Source: Elephas maximus indicus | Lineage: Eukaryota; Chordata; Mammalia; Proboscidea; Elephantidae | Direction: 5' to 3' | Assembly (NCBI RefSeq): GCF_024166365.1 | Contig: NC_064835.1 | Coordinates: 59,128,607 to 59,192,606, forward strand | Length of the DNA stretch: 64,000 bases | Part shown: piece after piece, positions 35,752 through 46,623 of the stretch | Layout of the letters: every line of letters begins with the position of its first letter | Position numbering within the stretch: the stretch's first letter is position 1 | Notes under the pieces: generated by a model | Told to the model about the DNA's origin: nothing | Database searches by the model: none | The model's input: the letters and a program-made list of their open reading frames with translations, nothing else | Program-made: the position numbers and the translations under genes

Positions 35752-37264
35752 TAGGCATGAGAGAGGAAGGAGGCTATGATGTGTGCAGCTAAGTAGGTAT
35801 GGGAAAGAAGAGAAAGAGGAGAGGGAAACAGGAGCCAAAAAAAAAAAAAAATGCTCAGGGAGCCTGCTGTTGGAGTGGCACAGACCCGGGAAAGTCATGT
35901 GCTTGTAGCTTTCTAGCTAGGCAGAGAAGCACAGCCCATCAAAAAGAGACAGATGGGACACACGCAGCTATGTGGGCAGGTGAAGGGAAAGGAAGACAGA
36001 AATGAGAAACTAGATTTTAAAAAAGAGAAAGTCACCTGTGGCTAGGTGTTCAGTGGAAAGGGATGGAAGGAACATACAGAGAGACAAGAAACGGGGGGGG
36101 GGAAGATGCCAGATGGTTGGTAAGAAGCAAAGGAAGGGAAGTAGAGAGAGTAAAGAGTGACAAGAAACCAAGAAATGAAGAAAAACTAAAAGAAAAAATA
36201 AAAAAAAGGAAGAAATGCCCCCATGGATCCCACTGGGGGCCAGAGAAGTGGCTCCCAATCTCAGGGCACAGCCTGTCTAGAAGGGCTAGAGATGGCACAT
36301 GGTGTCAGGTGTTCAGAAGACAGGGAAGTAGAGAGAGAAGAGAAACCAAGAAATGAAGAAAAACAAAAAGAAAAAAGATAAAATAAATAAAAATTAAAAA
36401 AAACAAAAAAACACAGAAGTACCCCAGGAATTCCACCAGTGCAGTGGCACAGACCAGGGAAGTGGCTACCAAACCACATGGTACACCCCATCTAAAAGGG
36501 GTGAAGATGGCACATAGACAGGGAAAGAAGGTAAGTAGAGAGAGAGGAGCAACTGAGAAATGAAGGAAAACAAAATGGGTCAAAAGAAAATGAAAAAGAA
36601 AAAAGAAAAGGCCCCTGGGATCCCATCGATGTGGTGACATGGACCAGGAAAGTGGTTCCCCAGCCAAGTAGCACTTTATAGCCTGTGAAGAAGGAGCAGA
36701 GAGGGCACACAGAGCCAGGCATTCGAGAGAAAGGAAAGGAAGGAGGTGAGAGAGAAGGAACTACAAGAAGTTGAAAATTGCAACAACAGCAACAAATAAA
36801 TGGTGCTAAAGGAGCCAGCCAGTGTAGGAGGGACAAATCCAAGTGGCTTGGAGCCAGTGTCTCCAGGGCCGAGCAATCGTGAGGCAGCAGAGGCCAAGTA
36901 GGGGGAAGAAGGGTGAGGGGTAGGAAAGCTTGTATCCCTGATTACTGGGTGTTCTGTCTCCTGCTGGAAGCTCCGTAAGTTGATTTCCCTTACACTCTGT
37001 CTGTTGATCTCCAACAGGAGGCCAAGATGGTGAAACTGTGCTATGTTAGCTAATAGGAGGCCCCCACTCCATATCTTTCCTCTCTCTCTGCTCTCTGTCA
37101 GTTTCTTATTCCATTAAGTGATTGGTTGAGTTCTTTATCTCTTCATTTAACTCTTAGGGTTCCAGGTTGACGTTTGTCTCTGTTTTACTTATTTTTTTGT
37201 GTCTTTGCTCTGGAGGGACAGGCATGGTGCTTCTGTCCATGGTGCCATGTTGGCTCCACCTCTC
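35752..37264 (-). promoter_or_regulatory. Putative L1 5' UTR with degenerate about 190-bp tandem units
   Basis: Minus strand: starts AGAGGTGGAGCCAACATGGC, comparable to the GGTGGATCCAAGATGGCGG start of the young L1. On the plus strand, related blocks (GTGGCACAGAC...GGGAAAGTGGCT, then a GAGAGA/GAAAGAAA tract) recur at about 35875, 36233, 36444, 36634 and 36822, a period near 180-210 bp. Long antisense open frames here are a by-product of the purine/pyrimidine asymmetry. That it is an L1 5' UTR is inference from position and the YY1-like start. Confidence 0.5.
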
Positions 37265-37279
37265 TCTAGTAATTTTCTT

Positions 37280-38405
37280 TATGTAGATAAAATATGACCT
37301 ATAATACACAATTACCAAGGAATGGTCCTGATTTATCTTTGCTCAGGACATGGTCTCTGGCTCCAGGTAAAGAGGTTTCATCAAGCATAGAAAAGAAACC
37401 ATACAGAGATGATGATTTCATGATTGGATGGTTTAATCTTTCTGAACATTTGGCTTGTCAGTTCTCTTTAGACTTCTAAATCACTAAGCTAGTATCAACC
37501 ACACAGCTTAAGATCCAATGACTCGAATGACATAAAAGTGGAAAAGGGGGAATCACTTACACAATTTAATATCTCAATTTTGGTGTGGAGAAGATTCTCA
37601 TGAGGCAAGGGTGGGAGGTAGAGGAAAAACATAATTTTTAAAACAGCTTATAGCAGGAGACAAGTATATTTTAGACTCTATCTACTTTAGACTCTATCTA
37701 CACAGAAATAAACTACATCTAAAAAGCCAACTACATTATTTACAAATCAAGGCACATATTTAATTATTGAAAGATTAGATCCAATGTTTTTAAATTGACT
37801 ATTTAAATCAATTATAAATTATTTAAATGATTTTAAATAATGTTAAATTTTTTAAATGTTAAACTTAAGATTATTTAAATGATTGATTTATAATTAATCA
37901 TTTGAAAAATAAAACAAAATAACCACATATATAACATTATACCAACAAAACCTATAAGTTTTAAAAAAATTTTGGAACATTTTAATTGAGCTAACTTTTG
38001 CATTTTAAATATAAACAAGACAACAGACAGTATTTTATATTGTCATTAATAATTCCAAAAATAGAAGCTCAATTAAGTTTAATTTAGATGTTTACCACCA
38101 TCACAATTAGATTAAAAATAATAAAATGTGTTTTCAAAGGTGGGGAAAAAAAAGGAAAGAGAAAGAAAAATAAAATGATGCCATGTGCTTGTCTTGTACT
38201 AATTATTAACTATTTTAAACATTATTCCCAGTTATTATGACAAATAAGTTAAATTAATTAATTTTTTTTCAAAATATACAAATAAAAAATAAAAACAACA
38301 AAAATTGAAAAAAAACAAGGACTTATCATTTCCAGTTAAAAATGAGGACAAAATATGACCAAAAAAAAAAAAAAAAAATGCAATAACTCTCCCAGGAAGA
38401 AGTAT
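37280..38405. other. Very AT-rich unique sequence, no gene seen
   Basis: A 17-bp tandem duplication (TTTTAGACTCTATCTAC) lies at about 37670-37702. An A run lies at 38362-38379. Nothing else recognised. Confidence 0.5.
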
Positions 38406-39230
38406 GTGAGGTTTGCATTAATTTTGCCCAAACAACTTTACCTTTGTCCTTGGTTCCTGAGAGATAACCTCTAACACTTTGGGATTTTCTCGGTAATTGT
38501 AAATGTCTTTGATAAGGGTTCTAGGCCACATCTAACTCTTGAGTGAGGGCTGGTCAGGCCAGAAAGACCCATGGCATGTTATCAACTGGCATCAAGGGAG
38601 AGGGCCTGGAGTTTGAATTATTTAATGAAAGTCCCAATAAAGGCTCTAGACACAGAAGCTCCATGGGCTTCCTGGTTGGTAAAAGGCATTGGTACACGTG
38701 GGAGGGTAGTGTGTCCTTTTCTGGGGACATGGAACCATCACATTGGGAATAGTTCCAGACCTCCCACTATGCATCTCTTCAGTTCTATTCTTTTTGCTGT
38801 AATAAAATTGTACTTATAAGCACAGCGCTATCTGTGAGTTCTATGAGTTGTTCCACCAAATTATCAAAACCAAGGGAATAGTGGCAGCCAGCATGGCCTC
38901 CCTGAGCTTATGGCTTCTATCTTGAGGGGGAAGAAGGAACCCCAAAACTTGAAGCCAGCAGGTCAGACATGAGGGAACTTGGGGTGTCAGGGGGAACTGA
39001 ATTTGCAGCTGGTATCCTGAAGGGGTAGTGGGAAAACTCTGAATTTGTTGCCAGCAGGTAAGAAGTGAGGGACTCCCAAAGCTTGCAGCTGGCCTTTTAG
39101 GCCTTGGGCAGTCTTGGCAGCCTGGGGGACTGCACCCTTTAACTTTTGAGGTCTGACCTAGCCCTGGTGGTTAGAAGTGCTACACGGGCATCTGGTGTCT
39201 AAAAGAAGTAGCACAGAAGTGAAAAGTGAG
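38406..39230 (+). repeat. Probable solo retroviral LTR
   Basis: LTR-like order: GAGGGCTGGTCAGGCCAGAA, CTATGCATCTCTTCAGTTCT, then TGTAATAAAATTGTACTTAT (AATAAA) and TTCCACCAAATTATCAAAAC, ending with a G-rich U5-like part and AACTTTTGAGGTCTGACC. Resembles old class I-type mammalian LTRs by memory. Ends and target duplication not determined. Confidence 0.5.
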
Positions 39231-39736
39231 ATTTGATATTTTTCCAACTCAAAGTATAAAAAGACAAGGAAATAAAAAATAGAAGAAAAAAACATAATAA
39301 AATTAGAGGACAGTGCTAGATGATCAACATATGAGTAACAGTTGTTCCAAAAGAAGAGAACAGAGAAGGCTGAGAGAAGTTATCAAAAAAAAAAAAAAAA
39401 AAAAAAGCTGCCAGAAATTTTGTCAGAATTGAAGAACGTGAGTTTCCAGATTGAAAAGGCTACAAGTTCCCTGCACTTTGAGTGAAAAAGACCCTCTCCA
39501 AAAAAATATAATTGCGAAATTTTTAAACACCAGGAATAAAAGGAGCTGTAAGTAAAAGTTTCTAAAGATAGGAACACAATCATCACAGAATGACGATGGT
39601 AAGAAGTCAACGGAGAAACACCTTCAGAATTTTGTGGGGAAACAGTTTCCTATCTAGATTTCTATGGAAAGCAAAATAACAATTACATGTAAAGTTAGAA
39701 TTACATCATTTTCAGACATGTAAGATCTCAAAATAT

Positions 39737-39848
39737 AAGGTCGACAGTTCAAATCCACCAGCTGCTCCTTGGAACCCCTATGGGGCAGTTCTCTGTCTTA
39801 TTGGGTCACTATGAGTCAGGACCGACCCAATGGCGATGGTTTTTTTTT
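39737..39848 (+). repeat. SINE, head missing
   Basis: Starts at AAGGTCGACAGTTCAAATCC and runs to CCAATGGCGATGG plus a T run. 5'-truncated at the middle. Confidence 0.85.
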
Positions 39849-39899
39849 GTTGTTGTTCTTTTCACCCTTTCTAGATCCTACTGGTACAAGAATAAACTA

Positions 39900-39966
39900 T
39901 AAAGCATAAGCATCCGAACCCACTGCATGGCGGGTTTGAACTGCTGGCCTCTTAAAGCATAAGCAT
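39900..39966 (-). repeat. Small SINE-derived piece between 14-bp direct repeats
   Basis: TAAAGCATAAGCAT at 39900-39913 and 39953-39966 flanks 39 bp that include GGGTTTGAACTGCTGGCCTC, part of a reversed SINE B-box region. Looks like a micro-insertion with target duplication. Confidence 0.65.
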
Positions 39967-41160
39967 AGCATCCACAAAAGAAAAAATGCACACAGAAAAT
40001 AAAGAAAATTCTCAGGATGCTAGTGCAAGGAAGACCTAGAAAAATCACTGGGAATTATTTTGAACTGGGAGTAAGGAAGGTTCTGGGAAGGATGTCTCTG
40101 TGGATAGGAGTAAGGGAATGAATCTGAAAGACCCATGATGTTCTTGGCCATATTGAAAGATTTTTTGTTTTGTTTTATTTTTTAGTTATTTTGGAAAGTT
40201 AAAGGCTGAATTAATAATAAATGCACAAACACTAAGGAAAAAAAAGTGGCAATTATTTATCCTGAGGTGAGGGCGAGGGGTTGCTGTACAAGAAAGGCAA
40301 TGTAGCCAAAGCAGGTTTTGTAACTCAGGTATTAAAGCGCTATCATAGTCATAATAATGTTGACATCGTATACTGATTTAACCAAAATTGTGCTAAAAAT
40401 AAATATACTGAGGGAGGGGAATAGTGTTTGGTAATAAGAAAGGGAAGCAAAAGGGAGTAGTTTGTCATAAGGCAGATAGTAGGATGTCAACATATCATAT
40501 AATAAATTATCTCTGAAATACAAAAAAATAACAAGAAATAGTCAAAAGATGTTATAGAGAAATCTGGAAGCAAATACCAGCAGGAACAGCTATGAGTATT
40601 GAGCGAGGTTGCCACTAGCGAGAGTGATTTGGAGTGCTGGTGGCTCAGGGGTTTATTGTCTTTACTTTTTTTTTTTTTACTGTTTGACACTTTATACTAC
40701 ATGCATTTATATCTTCAATGAGAAATTTAAAAATTAAAAAAAAGGGGGGGAAGGAACATAAAAGGGAAATTAAAAACATACACCTAAGTTTTACTTCAGG
40801 TGATAGAAGAGTTCACAAATTTGTTCTTCATTCTTTCAGAGATATCATCACAGAACATGAGCTTTTAAAATAAACAAAACCTATAAACAATTCCTAAAAA
40901 AGATAAAACACAAGTTCAAAATGTACATGATAATAAAAAAATGAAAAGCAAATTGGTGGAGTTCAAGAAATGGAAAAGGAAAATCAATGCTATCAAGAAT
41001 GATACTTTAGAAACAACTAAAAAAAACAACCACTGCCGTCGAGTTGACTACTACTTGGATAAAATCAAATACTCTCATCCAATGAGAAAGGTCAAAAAAT
41101 CACTTTAAGAAAAGGACAAGAACAAGGATAAAATACGATTGTGGTGTGATATTGATGTGA

Positions 41161-41872
41161 TTTGTTGTTGTTGTTAGGCACTGTTGAGTCAGTTCTGATT
41201 CGTAACCACCCTATGTCAAACAGAATGAAACAGTGCCCAGCTTTGTGCCATCCTCGCAATTGTTATACTTGAGCTCACTGTTGCAGTCACTGTGTCAGTC
41301 CATCTTATTGAGGATCTTCTCTTTTTCAGTGACTCTCTGTTTTACCAAGCACAATATCCTTCTCTAGGGACTGGTCCCTCCAGATAACATGTCCAAAGTA
41401 CCTGACAGGAAGTCTCCCCATTCTTGCTTCTAAGGAGCATACTTCTTCCAAGACGGATTTGTTTGTTCTTCTGGTAGTCCAGTGTATAGTCAATATTCTT
41501 CACCAACACTGTAATTCAAAGGCATCAATTCTTCTTCGATCTTCCTTATTCATTGTCCAGCTTTCGAATGCATATGAAGTGATTGAAAACACCATGGTCA
41601 GGGGCACCTTAGCCCTCAAAGTGATATCTTTGCTTTTTTAACACTGTAATGAGGTTTTTTGCAACAGATTTGTTCAATGCAATAAGTCGTTTGATTTCTT
41701 GACTGCTGCTTCCATGGATGTTTGCTGCAGATCCAAGTAAAATGGAACCCTGGACAATTTCAATATTTTCTCCATTTATCATGATGTTGCTTGTTGGTCC
41801 AGTTGTGAAGATTTTTATTTTCTTTATGTTGAAGGTTTTAATCTTTGATCTGCATCAGTAAGTGCTTCAAGT
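41161..41872 (-). mobile_element. RTE-clade LINE 3' part, antisense
   Basis: The plus strand begins TTGTTGTTGTTGTTAGGCAC, the reverse of the RTE AAC-rich end. It continues through the complement of the RTE C-terminal region (TTCTTCACCAACACTG, CTTATTCATTGTCCAGCTTTC) matching 28.1-28.9 and 49.2-49.9 kb. It keeps about 0.7 kb and stops before the catalytic box. Confidence 0.88.
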
Positions 41873-42261
41873 AAGCATGCTCATAAGGATGTGATTTACA
41901 AGGAAGATATATCAGCTACAGATATTTTGTAATAGAACTAGCTTAGAAATACATAGAAAACTTTAGAAATAAATTGAAAGGAGAACGTAGTAATGGAAGA
42001 ATTTAACAGATATTAAAAAAGTTTTTTAGGACAAACCATGGCAAATAAATACAGATGTATAGAATCTTAGGAACACTATTAATAGGCCAATTATGTCCAT
42101 GTTCTACAAATAGAGAGCATTGTTTTATTTTCTTTCAATGCTATGAAATCACAACAAGAAGAAATTATATGTTAAGCCATAATGAAAAACCACAGTCATT
42201 TAAAAAAAAAATATTGTCCATGTTAAAATAAAGATAGCAAAAAGATTTATAAGAAATGTAT

Positions 42262-42849
42262 AGCCTTGCTCCATGGTAACCATGTGCGACCAAAAGGCCA
42301 TGATCAAAAATGCCGACATGTTGGAGGAGATGCAACAGGACTTGGTGTAGTGCGCTACCAAGGCATTTGAGAAATTTAACAGAGGAGGACACTGTGGCCC
42401 ATATCAAGAAGGAGTTTGACAAGAAGTACAACCCCACGTGGCACTGCATTGTGGGGAGAAACTTCAGTAGTTATGTGACACACGGAACTAAGCACTTCAT
42501 CTACTTCTACCTGGGCCAAGTGGCCGTGCTTCTGTTCAAATCTAGTCAAAGCAGGGACTATGCCCACACACATCTGAAAACAAGGATTGCAGCCTAAATT
42601 CCAAACAGCTGAGACTGAAACCTTCAGCCTTGTTATGGGAATACCTTCATCTCTGAACCTTTATTTTGTTGTTTTGTACAGGACCTTCTTTGTACTAGTT
42701 TGTTGTGGTTATAAAACAATTAGTAAAACAGCCTACATTTGCATTTATTTTCTATTACATATTTTCCCCTGGCTCATGTTTTGTTCTTTCTTCTCAATCC
42801 ATTCCTTTCAAAAAAACAATAAATTTGGAGAAGTGAAAAAAAAAATGTA
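42262..42849 (+). pseudogene. DYNLL1: Processed pseudogene of dynein light chain LC8-type 1
   Basis: DYNLL1 is the 89-residue LC8 hub protein of cytoplasmic dynein. Here the ATG is at 42282 and reads [20 protein letters not shown], then an in-frame TAG at codon 23 (42348-42350) and a frameshift near 42385. The next frame reads [17 protein letters not shown] and ends [19 protein letters not shown]. The usual stop is lost, adding an unrelated tail to 42597. The 3' UTR, an AATAAA at about 42819 and a short A run follow without introns, so it is an L1-made retrocopy. MCD and AHIKK favour DYNLL1 over DYNLL2. A short AAATGTA on both sides may be the target duplication. Not functional. Confidence 0.9.
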
Positions 42850-43504
42850 CAAACTATGACACTATTCTTTCCAAAATAAAGCAAAAAGTACTCTCTTAAA
42901 TAACTTTGGAATCAAGGAAGAAATAGATATTTAATTTTTTTTTTCTAACAGACTTTAACCTCTACTCATTAATAGATGAATTTATCGAATTTAATTTAAA
43001 AGAAAAATTTGATTATTTAAGCATTTAACTTAAAAAGATACATAAATGAAAACAAAGCAAAGGCAAAGAAAGTGGGACAAATGTATTAATATGTGTAAAT
43101 CACAGCAATATGGACTAAATCAAAAACTGAATTAGAAGTGAAAAAAATTCATAATAAATCCAAGTACTTTACCAAAAATTAAATAAAAAAGAGAAGCATT
43201 CAACTGTCTAAGCAAGTATAAAGGATGAGAATGATAAGTATATAGTAGAAATGATAAGTGTGATTAAACTGTAGATATGGAAATTAGGAAATTATAAGAG
43301 CTATCTTATTTGTGCAGCAAAATGTTAAATTTTAAAATTTGTCTGTTTAGATGCATTCCAAAAAAAAAAAAAATTAAAATCTCTTAAGGATAATCTTTTG
43401 TTATTTCAGCATAAAGTAATGAAGCAGAAATTCTATTGCTCCAAGAGGCATAGAAAATAGTCAAAGGTCATTTTGCTATCCTTCCATTCTTTATCAAAAG
43501 CAAT

Positions 43505-44160
43505 CGTTCCAGTTATTATGTCTCCATGACAAATTATTCAAAACTTAGCCACTTGAAGTAACCATATTATTTTCATCATAGTTTTGGAATCACATCAGGA
43601 ATTTGGGAAGGGTTTGGCCAGGCAGTCTTTCTCTGGAGCCTCTCCTGGGTGGCTGTCAGATGTCTCCCGATGGTTCAGTTAACAGAAAGCTCCACAGGCT
43701 GAACGTCCAAGATGGCACCATCACATGACTGACAGCTGATGCTGACTGTTGGCTGGGAGCTCAGCAGGAGATGCCCCAGGAGCCCTGATGGGCCAGTAAT
43801 TAATTGCTGAGCTGCTAACCCAAAGGTCAGTTGTCGGAACCTATCACCTCCTCTGCAGGAGCAAGATGTGGGAGTCGTTTCCACAAAGATTACAGCCTTG
43901 AGAACCCTATGGGACAGTTCTACTCTACCCTATATGAGTCAGAATCAACTTGATGGCAATGGGTCCTGGCCTTTCAAACATAGAGGTGTCAGCCTCGTTC
44001 AACTTACACAATAGCTGCTTTGCCCCAGAGTCAGCACCTCCAGGTAACCAGGCAGAAGCTGCTTGTTATTTTCTGAACCAGAATCAGAAGTCACACCCCA
44101 TCACTTCTGCTGTGTACTATTCCTCACGAGCGAGTCACCAAGGCCAGCCCAGATCCACAG
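43505..44160. repeat. Old unassigned interspersed repeat, split by a SINE
   Basis: Two halves, 43505-43774 (GGCACCATCACATGACTGAC, GTTGGCTGGGAGCTCAGC) and 43968-44160 (GGCAGAAGCTGC, AGTCACACCCCATCACTTCT, CACCAAGGCCAGCCCAGAT), follow a familiar mammalian repeat whose name I cannot fix. The SINE sits between them. Confidence 0.5.
43775..43966 (+). repeat. AfroSINE-type SINE, long variant
   Basis: Head AGGAGCCCTGATGGGCCAGT, internal GCAAGATGTGGGAGTCGTTT ... AAAGATTACAGCC segment, tail CAACTTGATGGCAATGGG. Confidence 0.88.
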
Positions 44161-44164
44161 CCGT

Positions 44165-45002
44165 AACACCATTGCACAATATTCAAATACATCTTTAGAG
44201 GTTTTGGTCCTGACTTGTGAAGTTTTGATCCTCAGTTTGTAAGATTATTATTGATTGATTGATTGATATACTGAACAGATAAGTTTCCAAATATATATTT
44301 TAGGGTAAAATTTGTACCCAGAGAATTTTGCTTTCAGGTGGGTCTCTCTTCCTCAATATGCAGAAGGGCTTCTAGACTGCATAAGTCCTCTCCTTAGGAA
44401 TAAGATGGACCTGGCCGTGCTGGCAGTACCAGTCCCTCCGTGGAGAACCCTCAGGTGTACTAATAAATGTATTAGGAACAACAGCAGCAAGCTGGCACAA
44501 TTTTTTGGATGAAAGAAATGTAAAGGAATTCTGCATGCATTATGCATTTAATTTGTTGCAAAAATGTGGAAAATATCTTTCTGAGAAAGGTACATGCAGA
44601 TCTTGATGAGATTTATTTGAAAAAAAAATAATGTATAACTTGCTGTATAATGTATCTTTCAATCAAGAAAAAATTTTAAAATGTGCTTTTTAAAAAGGGC
44701 TTTTAGGATTCTAAAGCATGAAGAATTTAAACTATCAGATGATACACTCAAAAATTTTATTAAGAAATATAAATTGCTAGTATTGACTAAAAAGAAGTTA
44801 AAATCATGTATATAAATAATAGGAAAAACAAAAAAAAGGTGTTCATTCTACATATCCTAAACAGATAACACAGATCAGGGATACTAGCATGACACTTTCC
44901 AGAGATTAGAAAAGGTTCAATGTCTTAATCTGAGATATCTACATAACCCTGGTACCTAACGCTGAAAAAAAGATATCAGAACAAAATTATAGGCAAGGCA
45001 GA
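44165..45002. other. Unique AT-rich sequence, no gene seen
   Basis: A (TGAT)n run lies at about 44252-44269. No gene recognised. Confidence 0.5.
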
Positions 45003-45180
45003 ATCTGAAACTCCACTGCCTCCTTTGTTTGAGTCCCAGTTCCAAGACTTGCTTGCTGTGTGCACATGGGCAAGTCACTTAACCTCGTTGTTTCTCGGGT
45101 CCCTGATCTATAAAACAGGAGTGCTAATACCTACCTCATATAGTAACTGATTAAAATGTGTAAAACTCTTAGGATATTTT
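45003..45180 (+). repeat. MIR SINE
   Basis: TTTGAGTCCCAGTTCCAAGA, CACATGGGCAAGTCACTTAA, TAAAACAGGAGTGCTAATAC and TACCTCATATAGTAACTG follow MIR order clearly. Confidence 0.65.
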
Positions 45181-45199
45181 GCCATTTGTTTCTATAAAA

Positions 45200-46330
45200 A
45201 TGAATCATTAAAAGCTTCCCTCTTCAATACATCTTTTATGCCATCAGTTAAACAGATATCTAAGTGACTTCCATCTTTAGATGAATCCTAGTTCATTTAA
45301 CAAATCACTTAATATTGGACATTTGAGTTATCTTCAATGGTTTACTCTTTAAAGCCAATGGAAAAAAAATAGCACTCTTCTTGCATGTTAATGGTTGCTA
45401 CTCCAACACATATTTCAAGAAATAGATTGCTTGGTCAAAGGTAAAGTCAGCTTCTCAGTCTTAATATCTGTTTCTCAACTGCTGATTTGTATACTTTGAG
45501 TTAATGTATCTCTGATTCATCGCCAACAATTGGTTTTTCATTTTTTGTTTTCAAATTTCTACTGGTGCAATAGGATCAAAAGACAGATCGCCATTGTATC
45601 AATTTTCATACTTAACAGTGAAGCTGAGCCTTTTCTGCTGGCCCTGTGTCTTTCAGATTTTGTCATTTATTTATGCATGGCTCATTCCAGTTTCTAATGA
45701 CATGTCTCATTTTTTCTTTTGGGTATGTGAGAGCTCATCAGACATGAATGCCACATTTATTACAAATGATTTTCCCATTAATTTTTAAATAGTTAATAGT
45801 GCTTAAGATTCATTTTTAATATAAGCATTTTTCCATTTTATATTACATTTATATGTAGGGTTTTGGTTTTGTGAATATGCTTAGAAAGATTCTTCCCCCA
45901 ACTGACATAAAATGTGACTTGCATTCACCAAACGATCACTTAATTTTTTATTTTTTATAGAAACATATTTAATTTACTTGACCATATTCTCATATACAGT
46001 GTGAGATTATGTCTATCCTTTTGAATAAACAATAATAATAATGCAATTTTCCTTACTCATTTCAGAATTGACCTTTATTACATGCTAATTTATTTATATG
46101 TTTTCAATTATTTCTGGAATATTACTCTTCTTCATTTACTCAGTGGTTTATTTTGAGCCTAGAATGCAGTAGCATTAATTATATTAAAATAATCTAGTAG
46201 TTTAAAAGCCTCACTATTGTCATTCTTGTAAAATGTTCTTGACTAATCATTTTTATTTTTCCTAATTATTTCTAGTCTCATTTTCTCAGGTTGTATTCAA
46301 TAGAAATTTTGGTACTTTTTTAAATTTGTG
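45200..46330 (-). mobile_element. Ancient L1 ORF2/3' part, diverged
   Basis: The plus strand shows reversed L1 phrases in order: AGATTGCTTGGTCAAAGGTA, GCTTAGAAAGATTCTTCCCC, TTGACCTTTATTACATGCTA, GCATTAATTATATTAAAATA, GTTCTTGACTAATCATTTTT. No frame survives. An old family by divergence. Confidence 0.45.
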
Positions 46331-46623
46331 TAGCAGTAATTGAAAGCATTGCAATATCTTTTTTTCTATCTATAAACATGGCATCTCTCATTTATTCTAG
46401 CCCTTTCTGTGCCTCACATGTTCTAGATGATTTGTGCTTTTGTTCATACTTCAAGTGCAGTCATTGTCCTTATTTTTTCTTTTATCTCTTGGTAAATGGA
46501 AACTGGCAATTGAAATATCTATTGTTCCTCAACGTATTTTCCTTGAGACTAGTCACTTTCTTGGACTATTTAAGTCCAGGAGAATTTTCCATTGATTGTC
46601 ATAAGTGTTACAGTTAAACAGTG

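Larger units (their letters stand above)
32038..37279 (-). mobile_element. Rearranged L1 insertion with 15-bp target duplication and extra 3' sequence
   Basis: The 15-mer TCTAGTAATTTTCTT stands at 32038-32052, immediately before a T run (32055-32066), and again at 37265-37279, immediately outside an L1-like 5' end. The 5.2 kb between is therefore read as one minus-strand retrotransposition. In order from 37264 it has a 5' region with GGAGCCAACATGGC, a repetitive GA/CT-rich block, the C-terminal part of ORF2 (35751-34318), L1 3' UTR (34317-33178), 0.6 kb of non-L1 DNA, and an LTR piece ending at its own AATAAA plus poly(A). ORF1 and the first half of ORF2 are absent. The SINE at 34049 came later. 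Confidence 0.7.
39240..40330 (+). mobile_element. HAL1-like (ORF1-only L1 relative) element, decayed
   Basis: A-rich sequence with ordered ORF1-type blocks: AAATTTTGTCAGAATTGAAG, GAGTTTCCAGATTGAAAAGG, AAAAAGACCCTCTCC, CACCTTCAGAATTTTGTGGG, CATTTTCAGACATGTAAGAT, and after a SINE TCTCAGGATGCTAGTGCAAG. This order fits HAL1, an old half-L1 carrying only an ORF1-like gene. No open frame remains. An A run interrupts at 39379-39405. Confidence 0.5.
40860..43400 (+). mobile_element. Possible ancient L1 interrupted by RTE and pseudogene
   Basis: A-rich stretches at 40860-41150, 41880-42240 and 42890-43400 have L1-ORF2-like phrases (GGAATCAAGGAAGAAATAG at 42909). Very weak; could be unique A-rich DNA. 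Confidence 0.25.

Noticed and set aside
36305..36842. Two long minus-strand open frames (120 and 116 codons) rich in F, L and S
   Set aside because: They lie antisense to a GA-rich tandem array; pyrimidine-rich DNA lacks stops by composition. No initiation context, domain or conservation signal is visible.
42310..42597. 95-codon frame as a functional dynein light chain
   Set aside because: The true start frame has a stop at codon 23 and a frameshift, and the C-terminus runs past the normal end. It is a processed pseudogene.
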